From assembly GCA_963971575.1 (NCBI GenBank), contig OZ020616.1:20751713-20815712 (forward strand): a stretch of DNA of 64,000 nucleotides, given 5' to 3'. The stretch comes from Liopterus haemorrhoidalis. Lineage: Eukaryota > Arthropoda > Insecta > Coleoptera > Dytiscidae. Within the stretch, counting starts at the first letter, position 1, and the number at the start of each line of letters is the position of its first letter. Shown in pieces: positions 1 to 11,088 of this stretch. A program made the translations under genes and the position numbers. The notes below the pieces were generated by a model. That model was given only the letters and a program-made list of their open reading frames with translations. It did not search any database and had not been told where the DNA came from.

Positions 1-250
1 AACCAGTTGGTGCTGGTGGGATTATACAGAACATTAACCAATGTTTCTGATGATTCACAGTTTGAATTTTATCCTGACGACTTTCTTCAATAAATCATCA
101 TCATTTAAATACATATATATATATCTAAATCTACATCCTTGTCTTAGCTTATGCATTCATTCGTAACTGTTATATAGAGAGTTATTTAGTGGCGAGAGTG
201 GCGATGACGTACGAACGAGACTGCTTCGTTAATATTGTAGTGTTATTTAC

Positions 251-440
251 AGCAAACAAAATTTAGAGCCAAAGGCATTATTGCTACTAGATATTTCTCC
301 TGGACATTCGCAAAATCTTTGCGCAAGAGAAACATGGATTCTCGTTGAAGTTGTGTTTATTCCATCAAACACAACATGTATCATACAGTCCATGGATCAA
401 GGCATCCATTTTTCTCCATGTGTTGAAATTTGTAAGTCAA
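251..440 (+). pseudogene. Tigger/pogo-like transposase fragment (DDE_1)
   Basis: About 60 codons of a DDE_1-type transposase. The reading frame gives KALLLLDISPGHSQN, then VVFIPSNTTCIIQSMDQG, which matches the second-aspartate block (LLLDNAPGH) and the following VVFLPPNTTSLIQPMDQG block of Tigger/pogo transposases. The second aspartate is kept, but the usual Asn-Ala after it is Ile-Ser. The frame loses similarity after about base 430, and no N-terminal DNA-binding domain is visible. No terminal repeats were seen. It is a dead remnant. Confidence 0.7.
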
Positions 441-842
441 CATTTCATTTATTATTTACGTTACAACTAAAAGTACGAGTTCCGCATCTAGCATTTAAAT
501 ATATTTGGATAAAATTATACTTGTTTATAATTTATTTCTTCTACGACGTACAGTAGGCATGCATTACAGTGTCTAAAATGATTAATTTAAGCACTAGTGC
601 ATAAAGTAATTTACTTTGCCATAAAGTGGTAACCAATTGTCAATGCCAAAAAATATCAAATGCTCAATTTCATGTTATAAAATACGTAAATGATATTCGT
701 AAATAAATGAAAATACGTTCGTAAAATAGATTAATTCAAATGGATTCAAGCTAAACATCCATAATAATAATCGATTAAGGGCCGGTCTTTCCACCTTCAG
801 ATAAAGTGGCTGGTAACGTTATCTGACGGATAAAAACAATAA

Positions 843-1028
843 GGCCCGGTTTTTCCACCTTCAGATAAAGTTCCAGGTAACTATCTGACAGATAAGCTTA
901 TTTGTAATTTCATCTGCTGAGTAAATGTCATCCCTTCTTTCTGTACAAATGTATCTATCGGATAGTTATCTAACAGATAATGAGACTGACGTATTGGATT
1001 CACTGACGGAAGGTGGAAAGACCGGGCC
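843..1028. mobile_element. 186-bp MITE nested in its own family
   Basis: It starts GGCCCGG...TTCCACCTTCAGATAA and ends with the complement (GGTGGAAAGACCGGGCC), flanked by TAA on both sides (840-842 and 1029-1031). Its ends are those of the surrounding element. Just after it, at 1032-1065, another diverged copy of the same end (TCTTTCCACTTTCAGATAAA) appears, so at least three copies of this terminus are stacked here. Confidence 0.7.
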
Positions 1029-1444
1029 TAAAGCGTCTTTCCACTTTCAGATAAAGATATTCCTACGAATAAACTATGCTATCTGGCAGATAAGTTATTC
1101 GGTAGTCAAAGTAGCGAATAAGTAACAAATAAGTGCTGTCACTGTCAAAAAGTTAGAAATTAAATGATTTCTTGGAACAATAAATTGCAAAATGGACTTG
1201 AAAAAATATAATTTGTTTGAATTTTATTAGTTGTAGAAATAATTCCTTAACTCCAAAATAACAGTGCACCAGTCCACGGTGAGAAAACAAAATAAAAAAA
1301 GTATCTCGTGCAATATCCAACTTATGTCTGATTTCATTTGTATGCCTTGTACGAAAAATTAAATACACAAATTTCAACGAGTATTTTACGAAATTGCCCG
1401 CTATCCACGAGTGGTTGCAGCCTGGGATGAAATGTTAGTGAAAC

Positions 1445-1669
1445 CAGTGGCGGACTAAGCCTTCGCCGGGCCCAAGACATTTTTGATTTACGGGCCCTCA
1501 ACATTGTTTTTTTTACAAAACCAAGTGGAGAGAGAAAAAAAAAAAGCACTTCACCACCCAAATCCAAGTGAAAAGCAAAAAAAAGGTCCTCACCACCCAA
1601 ATCCGGGCCCTTGAAAATTACGGGCCCAAGACAAATGTCTTTTTTATCTAAGGCGATAATCCGTCACTG
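1445..1669. mobile_element. hAT-type MITE, 225 bp
   Basis: The imperfect inverted ends are CAGTGGCGGACTAAGCCTTC and the complement of CAGTGACGGATTATCGCCTTA. The flanks are a perfect 8-bp target duplication, AGTGAAAC (1437-1444 and 1670-1677). CAGTG-type ends plus an 8-bp duplication are the hAT signature. The interior repeats the phrase CGGGCCC several times and has no coding capacity. Confidence 0.85.
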
Positions 1670-2321
1670 AGTGAAACTACTTTCTTCTGTGAAAAAAGTC
1701 TGAAGTAAACGGTGTCGAGAAGGATATTTTATATTAAACGTTAGCCGGGATCCACGCCTTACAATACAATGTTTAATAATTCTAATATTCGCTTCGAATT
1801 TGAGCAATAAGATTATAATTGGTATAGTAGCAACTGCAGTATTACGCAACTTTAACGTTACAAGAGTGGATATGAAGAACCACCCACAAAAGATCAGTAC
1901 TGTGTAGGTGACGTACCTGGAGAAACTGATTACTCAGAAAAAATGAAAATGAAAGAATACTCCGTGATTTAATTATCTTATTTTCAAATTAATTATAACT
2001 TATTTTGTATTTACATCAATCATAATAAAATTAAATAAACGTAGAACAATTATTATTAATATCTATGTTTCATTCCCCCAATTTTATTACATGCTTACGA
2101 CATTAATAATTGCTAAAATCTTGTATAACGCATACATAAATTTAATTTTGTTAATGACAATAACCAAAAAAACGGCGCGACAGCTGTCAGTTTACCAAAT
2201 TATTTATTTATTTCCATAGAGAAACAAAAAAAAATCTTTCTCAACGCTTATTTCAGTTACACATTCAGTGTTACCAATCTGAGGATTCAATATGTCAATC
2301 TCATTATCCGTCAGATAACTA

Positions 2322-2727
2322 CAGTCTGTTTCAAACGCTTAGGCGGAACTAAATGGGAATTTCGTTCTTTTAGGTTGTCACGACAAGGGACCTTGCTTGG
2401 GTTATTTCGTTTTTCACGTTGAAATGTCAAAATTTAAAATTACAACAATGAAACCATGGAAACGAATGACCTATGTCAAAATTAAATTATTTTTTTATAT
2501 ATTTTAATGACAAAAAAATAAATAAATGGGAAATTTGTTTTAAGAATGACACAAAAAATCAAAATATAAAGAAAATGACATTTTAAAATGATATTAACCT
2601 TAACAAAAAATGTTTATTGTAAGTATGATTTACAAAGCTTAAACAAAACGGCCGAAAAGCACGATTTAAACGATGAAAGTAACTAGATTGCAAAATCTAG
2701 TTCCGCTTAACCGTTTGGAACAGACTG
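2322..2727. mobile_element. TA-target MITE, family C, copy 1 (406 bp)
   Basis: The ends are CAGTCTGTTTCAAACGCTTA and the complement CCGTTTGGAACAGACTG, flanked by TA (2320-2321, 2728-2729), as expected for a Tc1/mariner-mobilised MITE. It sits inside the Harbinger-like element. Near-full copies lie at 12659 and 13075, and diverged relatives at 13764, 14484, 22122, 27450 and 45279. There is no open reading frame. Confidence 0.8.
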
Positions 2728-2852
2728 TATCTGATAAATAAATTTGAATTGAAAGACGGGATGACATTTATCCAACAGATAAAGTATCAGATAACTTTAT
2801 CTATCAGATAGTTACCCAGAAGTTTATCAGAAGGTGGAAAGACCGGCCCTAA

Positions 2853-4394
2853 AACAAATAAATTCCAAATAACTAACAATATAGCTACTGGGTGGGCTAT
2901 CTTATGTTGCCATGGTAACCAACTGTCAAAATTATAAAAAAATATACGTTATAGATATTTACGTAAATATTCAGGTCGTTTCTAATCTAGCAAGCTGCAG
3001 ACGATATACTAAAACGTAGAAATTAATATAAAAATTTAAGCCTTCGTTGGTAATCGAATCCCCAACCTTTGCATCTCTATTATGGATATTTGTCTGCCAC
3101 CTTGATGGAATATGTAATTAATGTTTACACAATTATTTTGAATTTATAATGAATATTTACGGTATTACAACAAATGTTAAATGCAATATATGAGTTAAGG
3201 ACTATTCTCAGTCTCGTGCTTCCAATTTCGGCAACTCAACTGACGCATCGTGCGAAATCTCGCAATCAATTAAAAAGACCGCCTTTATACATTAATTACA
3301 TTTAATTATTAATTTAATCTATTTTATATTTTATGAACATATCTCTATATTTAACGTATATTTTTATCTAAGTTAACGATACTGTTTTAAAGGTAATAAT
3401 TTCGAGCGACGCATCACTATCAAACGATGTAAGACAAAATATTTTAATCAAATTATTAATTTATTCTTCGGATATAGGCTTTCCCCAGTGCTCGTCTTTA
3501 TAGACGATCTATTCTCATCCACAGCTGTTGATAAGGTGTCAGTCCATCGTTTTCTGACGATTTATTTTTTAACTCTGCTCTTTGCTTGGATGTAAAAGAA
3601 CAAAATTATTTCAAAATGTGTGTAAACTGTATATTATACCGCATAAGCGGATCCAACTGTGTATCTGTTCTAGTTAATTCACATAAATTTAAATTTTTTG
3701 TTACTTACCGAATTTTAGCAAGTTTATTTTTAGAAGGTTTTTTAATTATTTCATTATTTTCATCTTCGTTCCCAAAAATAATCGTTTTCATTTGACCAAA
3801 GAAACTAAAAAGGCGAAACAAAATTAATCAAAAATCCAAAACACTCCATATTTTTCGAAAAAGTAACCTGTAAAGTGTACTATTCTGGTTATTTCCGGAA
3901 CATCAATGTGCAATAATCTGGCTTTATTAGATTTTAAACAAACCCCTATGGAAGGGTAGAGTCAAAATTTTTTGGATTATTTTAGGCAAATGCCGTAACA
4001 AACTAATATTATTTAAAAAAATAATAATAATAATAAGAAATAAATATTAATCTTTTAATCCACGCATTTAGAATTTGCATTTGACACGTACCTACACTTA
4101 AAATCGTACATTTATATATTAAAACAAATATTATTTAAATGTGTTTTACAAATATTTTAAATAAAAAATGTAGTAGGTAGACTTGATTTAAACAGAGATG
4201 AGTACACCAATAAAAGTGTGCAGAAACCATTTTTAGTCTGGACGGGTCTAATTTACTTATAATAGGGATGTTAGGATTGTTACTCATAGCCATTCATAGC
4301 CGTAGAAGTCTTGTACGGGTTAAGAATTTTCAATGTGTTTATATAAAATATCTATTTTATTAGAATACCTCTTTTAATCTAAAATCGTATTTTT
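2853..4394. other. Unassigned AT-rich stretch
   Basis: No gene, terminal repeat or tandem array is recognised here. A tRNA B-box-like string (GGGGATTCGATTACC on the minus strand near 3050) may be a decayed SINE head. The longest open frame (3586-3795) has no recognisable protein features. Confidence 0.4.
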
Positions 4395-4558
4395 TAATAC
4401 GAATCATTATTATTATTTTTTATAATAATGGCCTTTGCTGCTGTGGCAATTAGCCAGGACAATTTTTATTTGTGAAAAATTCCATGCCTCAACGGGATTC
4501 GAACCCGATACATTAGCAACGCAGAGCACATGTGTTACCACTACGCTACGCCGGTCGG
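4395..4558 (-). repeat. tRNA-derived SINE, copy 1
   Basis: Read on the minus strand, the head carries a Pol III A box (TAGCGTAGTGG, near 4553-4540) and a perfect B box (GGGTTCGAATCCC, 4506-4494) about 35 bases further on. A short unique body and an ATT-rich tail (4395-4430) follow. This is a tRNA-derived SINE, not a functional tRNA: the 3' acceptor half is missing. A second copy is at 20650-20785 in the same orientation, sharing the body phrase CTGTGGCAATTAGCCAGGAC. Confidence 0.8.
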
Positions 4559-4619
4559 CTAATACGAATTATTTGATAGTGAAAGACGTAAGTAGAAAAA
4601 TCTGTAATTTATGATTTAT

Positions 4620-5063
4620 ATTTTATACTACCTCCGTTCCAAAATAAGTGTCCGATTTAGGAATTTTATATGTTCCAAAATGTGTCTAATTTCATAAAAA
4701 AAATATGCAAAGGGATACATAACGTATATTTTTACAACTAAACTAAATGTGAGGAAGCTTGTAATCGTTGCCTCCTCTATGAAGCATGGTCAATTCCATA
4801 CACTTCTGCAGTGCAATGAAACAATTGTCCAGTTTTTCCACGGTTATTTCATCCCATGTTTTATGCACGGCCGCAAATATTTTATTTGTGTCCACCACTG
4901 GCGTTATCTTGTTTGCGCAGTTTTGTAACGGTCGTATAGCCAAACGGGACTCCGTCATTATTTTATTTATTATTAGAGATACAAAAAATACTAACAAAGT
5001 TGTAGGACAGCAAGGGAGATATCTGCTTACTGAAGATAAAAATATACATATTTTTAGATCCAT
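4620..5063 (-). pseudogene. Plant-type mariner (DD39D-like) transposase C-terminus
   Basis: The C-terminal 60 or so residues on the minus strand (4743-4940) read ITPVVDTNKIFAAVHKTWDE, then KLDNCFIALQKCMELTM and RGGNDYKLPHI, ending in a stop. The pattern of AV..AF(W)DE, LD..F..LQ..M and GGN.YK.PH(M/I) is the C-terminus of plant and protist mariner-like transposases rather than of animal mariner. Downstream, at 4627-4650, comes CTCCGTTCCAAAATAAGTGT, resembling the Stowaway/MLE terminus that accompanies such transposases. The catalytic part is absent, so this is a truncated copy. Confidence 0.55.
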
Positions 5064-5899
5064 TTAATACCATATTTTTCTGAATTTAACCGTGTAAACA
5101 TTTTTATATAAAAAAATGCTTGAGCCGGCTATGACTATTTTTTATACGGTAACGAAGTAGCGGGTACACTGCTGGTATTACCATTCAATTTTAAGTTTGA
5201 AAAATTACTATATATTTTTTTATATTTATAACTGTTAATGTAGAACCTTTGACGAATCTGTTTTTATTTAGAACATTTGTAAGACAAATATTTAAGTGAA
5301 ATTGGTTTTGAAGTATAGCTGTACGATTTCCATTGTGAGCAACTGTATACATTTTTGTATGAGTATTTCTTTTTAGGGTTTTGTAGGTATGACCAAAAAA
5401 CCCTTATACCGTCATTTTGTCGTCTGTCTGTCTGTCTGTCTGTTCGGTAAAAATTGTAGCCAAACGGCTAAACCTAGAGAGTTGAAATTTGGCATGCTTA
5501 TACAACTCTTTGACCCGCACATAGGAAAAATACTAAAACATCTAAAAAATATACCCCCCTAAAAATATAAACAAATATGTGCTCATCGAAAACAAAAATA
5601 TTTTTTTTTTAAATTCTGAGTAGGGTATCAAATGAAAGCCCTTAGTACGTGGATTAACGATAAAATTTTTATTTTTGCAAAATAAATTATTTTGATGCGA
5701 TTTTTGCCAAAAATGTGCAAAAAAAATTTTGTCCCACACCCTGTAGCCCAGATGGTTTAAACTAAAAATCTAAAAAAATTCTAAGTAATGTATATTGGTG
5801 TGAACCGAAATAGTACAACAGGAATTTTTGATCAGATTATGTTTTTGGAAAATAACGCATTTTTTGTGGTTTTTGGTTCACAAAGTACAAAAGTTATAC

Positions 5900-5975
5900 C
5901 AATGTAAGACATGCGTTAGAGCGCTCTTAAACTGGCTGGAAAACGAAGGGTTTCGAGTTCGAGTACGGAGTGAAT
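5900..5975 (+). repeat. tRNA-like module in left arm of fold-back element
   Basis: GCGTTAGAGCGCTC resembles the D-arm part of a Pol III A box. About 30 bases on, TTTCGAGTTCGAGTACGG resembles a B box. It sits at the same distance from the arm end as the module in the right arm. It is too degraded to be a tRNA gene. Confidence 0.45.
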
Positions 5976-6837
5976 TTTATTTTTTCTGTTTTTTTTTTTG
6001 CATTTTTATTATGTTGAAATTATTTTGTCAAAATTCTAGTTATATTTTGACAAATGTTGTATTTAATTTTTATGAGCGTAAATTTAATAACCAGTCTTAT
6101 TATATGATTAACAGACGATAAATTATTTAAAAAATATCGTTCATTTTGCCGTGATTACTATAAAGTAAAATTTGTCCTACACACTCAGCATACCGCCTTC
6201 ACTTATTATATACCTGCGAAACCCTGAAATGTGTGAATATTCACACTTCACATCAATTTTTTAAATATAAAAGTCAAAGATTCTGTACGCATATGTGTAC
6301 TAAATATATATGCATGTCAAATTTCTAGGCATGTCAAACTCACTAGGCCAGTGGTACTCAACCAGGGTGCTGCAGGTACGTACATATATGAAAAGTGTGC
6401 CGCCAACTCCAAAAAATTGATGTGAAGTGTGAATTTTCACACATTTTAGGATTTCGCAGGTGTTTAGTAAGTGAATGATGATTATTTGGGATGCCAAAAC
6501 AAATTTTATGTTAAAATATTTTTTTGTTAATTTTAATTCGAATGCCTAATACCATTTTTTAGTTTTCTAAATATGTGCAGTTTTTTTTTTTTTTTTGTAT
6601 AGGAAGGTTCATTAAGATTTTGAAAATTGCGCTTATGGCTTCCATTGGTTGTTTTAAGTCATAAGCTCCGCCCCTCTGATTTCGTATACATTGAAACATA
6701 GAATTAAATTATAATTTCAACAATTCCCACTGGTTATTAAATTTACGCTTTTAAAAATTAAATGCAACATTTGCCAAAATATAACTACAATTTTGACAAA
6801 ATAATTTAAACAAAATAAAAATGAAAAAAAAAAACAG

Positions 6838-6935
6838 AAAAAATAAAATTGTCTGCAGACCGGAAGCGAACTGTAGTTTGCAACTTACGAAGCGAGAAGA
6901 CTAACCATTAGGCTATGAAAGCTTACTGGTTTACT
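6838..6935 (-). repeat. tRNA-like module in right arm of fold-back element
   Basis: On the minus strand, TAGCCTAATGGTTAG fits an A box and CAGTTCGCTTCCGG fits a B box about 30 bases later. Both are followed by the ATTTTATTTTTTCTG phrase that also follows the left-arm module. The two arms therefore carry different, diverged tRNA-like cores at one homologous place. Confidence 0.5.
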
Positions 6936-7637
6936 GTATTACATAACGTTTTAAATATTTTACAGTCAATAAAATAACACAAAAAATGCGTTATTTTCCG
7001 AAAACATAATCTGATCAAAAATTCCTGTTGTACTATTCCAGTTCACACCAATGTACATTAATTAAAATTGTTTCAGATTTTTAGTTTAAACCATCTGGGC
7101 TCCAGGGTGTGGGACAAATTTTTTTGCACAATTGTGGCAAAAAAAGCTTCAAAATAATTTATTTTTCAAAAATAAAATTTTGTTCGTTAATCCATGTACA
7201 TAGGGCTTTCATTTGATATCTTTTCAGATTTAAAAAAAAAAAAAAATTTTTTCGATGAGCACATATTTGTTTATATTTTTAAGGGGATATGTTTTTTAGA
7301 TGTTTTTGTATTTTTCCTATGTGTGGGTCAAAGAGTTGTATAAGCATGTCAAATTTCAACTCTCTAGGTTTAGCCGTTGGGCTACAATTTTTACCGAACA
7401 GACAGACAGACAGACAGACAACAAAATGACGGTATAACGGGTTTTTGGTCATACCTACAAAACCCTAAAAAGGTATTAATTTCATATTAAATTCAACACT
7501 TAAAACCTTTCCCAGAGCGAAAAAAACTCTAAGTACACCATTGTGTCTAGGTTCGGACAATTTTTACAGTATACACGGACAAACACAAAGAGTTTCTTGA
7601 TTATACCTTCATAACATTAATAATTATACAACGATAC

Positions 7638-8118
7638 TGATTTTGTAATTAGGATATAACCCTAGACGACTTCCTAAGCTATAATACATTCTAGATTCCA
7701 AATTACTAAGATTGTTATTATTATTAAAATTATTATTTACTAACCCAACATTTTTCTCAGCATCACTAACATCAGTGTTATCAGACATGTCGGTGGGAAC
7801 TTCATGGCTGTTTGATCGACTGAGAGTTTGTTCTTTCGACTCCATATCCTCTTGTGCGCCTTCTTCACCCATGATTGGCAAGCCCTCCGCTAGGGCTTCA
7901 CTTTGAGCTTCCTGTTGCATGCACAATGTTGTGTTACTTTGTAATTTGGCGGTGAGAATCTTATCTATGGACGATCTGAAGAATGGCTGCTTACGCACCT
8001 CTGCTATTGACTCCACCGATATAGGAGCTGAGAGCTTGATAACGTCAGAGCAAATTGGAGATACGTAGTCTTCGTCTTCACTTGTTAAACCGAGTTCTTC
8101 ACCATACCATAAATGAAC
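7638..8118 (-). CDS. GRAMD1/Aster homologue, exon C (end of GRAM domain and acidic linker)
   Basis: The exon opens after a TTGTCTCAG acceptor and continues exon B in phase 0. The joined residues read WQWVHLWYGEELGLTSEDED, matching the end of the GRAM domain of vertebrate GRAMD1 proteins (YGNELGLTSDDEDYV). The remaining ~140 residues are a low-complexity linker rich in Glu, Ser and Asn. It includes VPTDMSDNTDVSD, comparable to the PTELSDSSD stretch that precedes the ASTER domain in the family, and an Asn-rich run. Aster proteins sit in the ER membrane and move sterol at ER-plasma membrane contacts. The ASTER/VASt and membrane segments are not in the window. The 3' boundary is uncertain: the frame stays open to 7624, and GTATCG at 7637 is the most plausible donor I see. 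Confidence 0.85.
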
Positions 8119-8523
8119 CTGAGACAACAATACAATTTTACAAAACATGAATAATATTTTCGGAAGACAAAATATTTTTTAAACACCAAATCTTTTAAAT
8201 GTTATTAAGGAATTTTTAAAGACAATTTTATTGTACTTTTTGTTCTATAAGCAATTATTCTCCTAAATTTTTGTCTGACAATACGCTGAGGTTTATTCTG
8301 TAACTTGTCGACAGTTGCTTATATCAGGTCTTGATGAAATTTGTAGTTAATAATATTGCCAACTTTAACAGCTTATTATTTGACATTGGCTTAATATTTT
8401 ACCGTTCTGTTCTTTTTTTTTTTTTTCTTATTGGAAAGTTACACATCTCGCCTGTTTAAAGAAATCATTTTATACTCTAAAAAATATCAAAAACATTTAA
8501 AAAAAAATTAATTTTGTTGAAAA

Positions 8524-9084
8524 TGGAACGGTCGGAAATTCGCACTATTATGAAGTATAAGTTTTTACGTGGAACTACAGCATCGCAGACCGCGCGAAAC
8601 ATTAATAATGTATTTTGCTCCAGTGTTACTACGCAGTAGACAACATCAAATTGGTTCGCCAAATTTCGAACAGGCAACATAAAAAAAAAAAAAAAAACAA
8701 GAAACTGGCTCATCGATCACAGCAGAAATAAACTGCAACCAACTGGACGAAATGATGCAAAAACTTAAAGAAAAACAGCCTGGATTGGACAACAGATCGA
8801 CTCCTATCTTATTGCATGATAATGCTAGACCATACACTGCACAAATGACGGTGGCAAAACTACAGGAATTGCAGTTGGAACTTTTTCATCATCCTCCATA
8901 CTCACCACACCTAGCCCCCACTGACTACCAGTTCTTCCGCAATTTGGAAAACGTTTTAATAGGAAAACAGTTTAATTCCGACAATGCTGTAAAACTGGCC
9001 TTCCAGGAATTCATTGACTCTCGTCCGTCAGGGTTTTATACCACCGGCCTGAACAACCTGCCGCTTAAATGGTTGATTGGGTGA
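8524..9084 (+). pseudogene. mariner transposase, internally deleted
   Basis: The N-terminal part (8524-8680) reads MERSEIRTIMKYKFLRG and NWFAKFRTGN, the first helix-turn-helix region of mariner transposases, with one in-frame stop. After an A-rich tract the frame resumes at 8700. It gives the catalytic block ILLHDNARPYTAQMT, PPYSPHLAPTDYQFF and a tail ending LPLKWLIG before a stop. The first aspartate region is missing: roughly the middle third has been deleted. In the PPYSPHLAPTD block the catalytic Asp of PPYSPDLAP is His. Confidence 0.8.
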
Positions 9085-9589
9085 ATAATTTAATGAATAA
9101 AATAATTCCTTATATATGTAAGTTAACTTTGACTTTTTTTCTACAAATTTCATCTTTGACGATCTAATACACTGTCAAGGTTAATTTTATGCATACTGGT
9201 ACTGTAGGAACTTTCGACATGACACTGTAAAAAGAAACGTCTAAAAGCTTACAGAATAGACCCCCTGATATAGGTGATTCACAATATCCTAGGATTTACG
9301 TCATCAATAAATGTTACTAAAATACTGACGCCACTTTCAAGTACGTTTACATGCGAAAGTTTATTTCTTGTAAATACAGCATACTGCCATATTATTACAA
9401 TATCCATTATATATTTAAGTTTCACACATTGTATTAGTATGGTTATAAACACAAAATCCAACACAATAAGAATAAAGAATATCACAAGTCAATCTGACAC
9501 ATAATCAAATATGGATGAACAGGCCCAGATAGAAAGGTGGGGGATCACAGGGCGATGTTACCGACTCTGTTACGCAGAAACCAAATTTT

Positions 9590-9900
9590 GTCCATTACGT
9601 TATTACGTTTGTCCAAGAGTTAGTTTAACACATTTCAGTGGTGTCACTTACTTTGATTTGTTTTTAACTACTTGTATTGTGCGATGTTGTTTGTTTATTT
9701 TCGTTATTATTATTTATTTCTCGTACGTTTCAAGGTATACCGTGTACTAAAATGAGTAAAAATGTATTTGAAATACATGATTTTGTGTGTTTGGTATCCA
9801 CAACAATTATTTAAAACCCTTATGTACGTCAATGTTACCAACTGTTTTCTCGCGCAGAATTGATGACGTAATTTATGATAGCCTGTGCTGAAGTAAAGTT
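9590..9900 (+). repeat. Interspersed repeat, partner at 51930-52240
   Basis: About 300 bases recur in opposite orientation at 51930-52240. They include the phrases CACATTTCAGTGGTGTCACT and GTATACCGTGTACTAAAATG. In both places it holds a meaningless open frame (ending YVSRYTVY), so the similarity is at DNA level. Boundaries and class are unknown. Confidence 0.55.
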
Positions 9901-10025
9901 GAACGAGCTCTATACAAAAGTTTGGGACGACTCGCCAGTTAGTAAGTCCTAATTTGGAAATTTGCCACTAGGCGGCGATAGTAGTTCCCGTCCACCTTGC
10001 CATTCAGCACTCCCTGGTGCTTGTT

Positions 10026-10315
10026 CAGTGGTGGATATAGGTTGGGGGGGGGGGGGGGATTTGTAAAAATTGATCTGCCTCTCCCTCAGATATGTTTGAA
10101 GAAAATAAAAAAATTTAGATAAAACTAAGTGCTCGGTTCATTTTGGGAATATATCAAATTGTGAAAGATGGAAACGGGTCAAAGGGCCGATAAGGCTCGG
10201 TTTCATCGTTTCATAATTCAAAACCATAATATTTTCATTAATATTTATAACGAGAAAAAAATGGTGTCCCCTCAAATATTTCCACCCCAGATTTTAAAAG
10301 CTAGAGCCACCACTG
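10026..10315. mobile_element. hAT-type MITE, 290 bp
   Basis: The ends are CAGTGGTGGATATAGG and the complement of GCTAGAGCCACCACTG. The 8-bp target duplication is TGCTTGTT at 10018-10025 and TGCTTTTT at 10316-10323 (7 of 8). It contains a G14 run near its left end. Non-coding. Confidence 0.8.
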
Positions 10316-10809
10316 TGCTTTTTGCAAGAGAATACAGTTACGGCCGTTTGCATCGGTCATAGTTAACTCGTAACTAATAATTAAAAATTAGATTTCATTG
10401 CACCGTGTACTTAATTCAGGCTTAAGTTGTTAACTACTAGTGGAATTTAATCACTACCATGGGTAGGAATTAAATTGTAGTTAAGACTATGACATTTATT
10501 GTTTGACATTTGACTATAAAAGAATGATTAGTTTTTTAATTTTTTCTTTTATTTTGGCCTCAGTAGAATGATTAGTTAGTAAAAATTTTATTTTAAATAT
10601 GGATGAAGAATATATAAATAATGAATTTTGTAGTAATCTGGATGACTATTAATTTTTTCAGATTTGATATTGCTAAAATATCTTAAAGAGCAAATTATTA
10701 CAATAGTATGGATAAAATTGTATTTAGGAAATGATTTTGCTAATCCAAAAATACAGTTTTGTACTACAACGATGATTTCCAATATTGGCTTATGGCTGCA
10801 ATCTTAAAG

Positions 10810-11007
10810 CAGCGGTTCTAAACCGAAATTAAAAGAAAAAAAAATATTTTCACCAGTTTTTGCTTTTAAAATTGCATTAAACTTAATTATTAAAGAATAA
10901 ATTATTAAGAACATTTAAAATATAATTTCAAAAATTTTCTTTGAGTGTCCATAAAATATTTTAGGCTAGTTGGGGGGTCCCGAGTGTAAAAAGGTTACGA
11001 ACCGCTG
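10810..11007. mobile_element. hAT-type MITE, 198 bp
   Basis: The short ends are CAGCGGTTC and GAACCGCTG, flanked by a perfect 8-bp target duplication TCTTAAAG (10802-10809 and 11008-11015). Non-coding. The CAG.GGTTC start is common among insect hAT MITEs. Confidence 0.85.
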
Positions 11008-11088
11008 TCTTAAAGTAGATACCAATAATAGTGACTGCTTGTGTAGTTCACAATATATGTAGAACTAAATATAAAAGAATATTGAACT

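Larger units (their letters stand above)
779..2849. mobile_element. Harbinger-like TIR element, carrying three later insertions
   Basis: The ends are inverted repeats: GGGCCGGTCTTTCCACCTTC at 779 and its complement ending at 2849, flanked on both sides by TAA (776-778 and 2850-2852). A 3-bp TWA target is typical of PIF/Harbinger. No transposase is recognisable inside, so this is a non-autonomous copy. Its body is interrupted by a smaller relative (843-1028), a hAT MITE (1445-1669) and a TA-target MITE (2322-2727). Without these the element is about 1.25 kb. Superfamily placement rests only on target size and end sequence. Confidence 0.65.
5369..7472. mobile_element. Fold-back element with ~760-bp inverted arms (family F)
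   Basis: The left arm (5369-6130) and right arm (6700-7472) are long inverted copies of one another. They start CTTTTTAGGGTTTTGTAGGT and run through a (GTCT)n tract, the phrase GAGAGTTGAAATTTGGCATG, and TTTTTGATCAGATTATGTTT. The loop (6190-6480) holds a smaller inversion around a TGATGTGAAGTGTGAAT phrase. The flanks GTATTT (5363-5368) and GTATTA (7473-7478) may be a target duplication. There is no transposase. Fragments of the same family recur at 20790, 22040, 24418, 30840, 35770, 38788 and 41630. The superfamily is not identified. Confidence 0.75.

Noticed and set aside
5410..5445. (GTCT)n tract as a CRISPR-like or satellite repeat
   Set aside because: It is the simple-sequence part of the fold-back terminus, mirrored at 7395-7420.
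8295..9275. TATTCTGTAA and TATATCAGG words on both sides of the mariner pseudogene, possible TIRs
   Set aside because: Their order is not mirrored correctly, so they are not inverted ends of one element.
9511..9750. Open frame of 79 codons ending YVSRYTVY, repeated at 52074-52256
   Set aside because: The DNA, not the protein, is what is repeated; hydrophobic composition comes from T-rich sequence.
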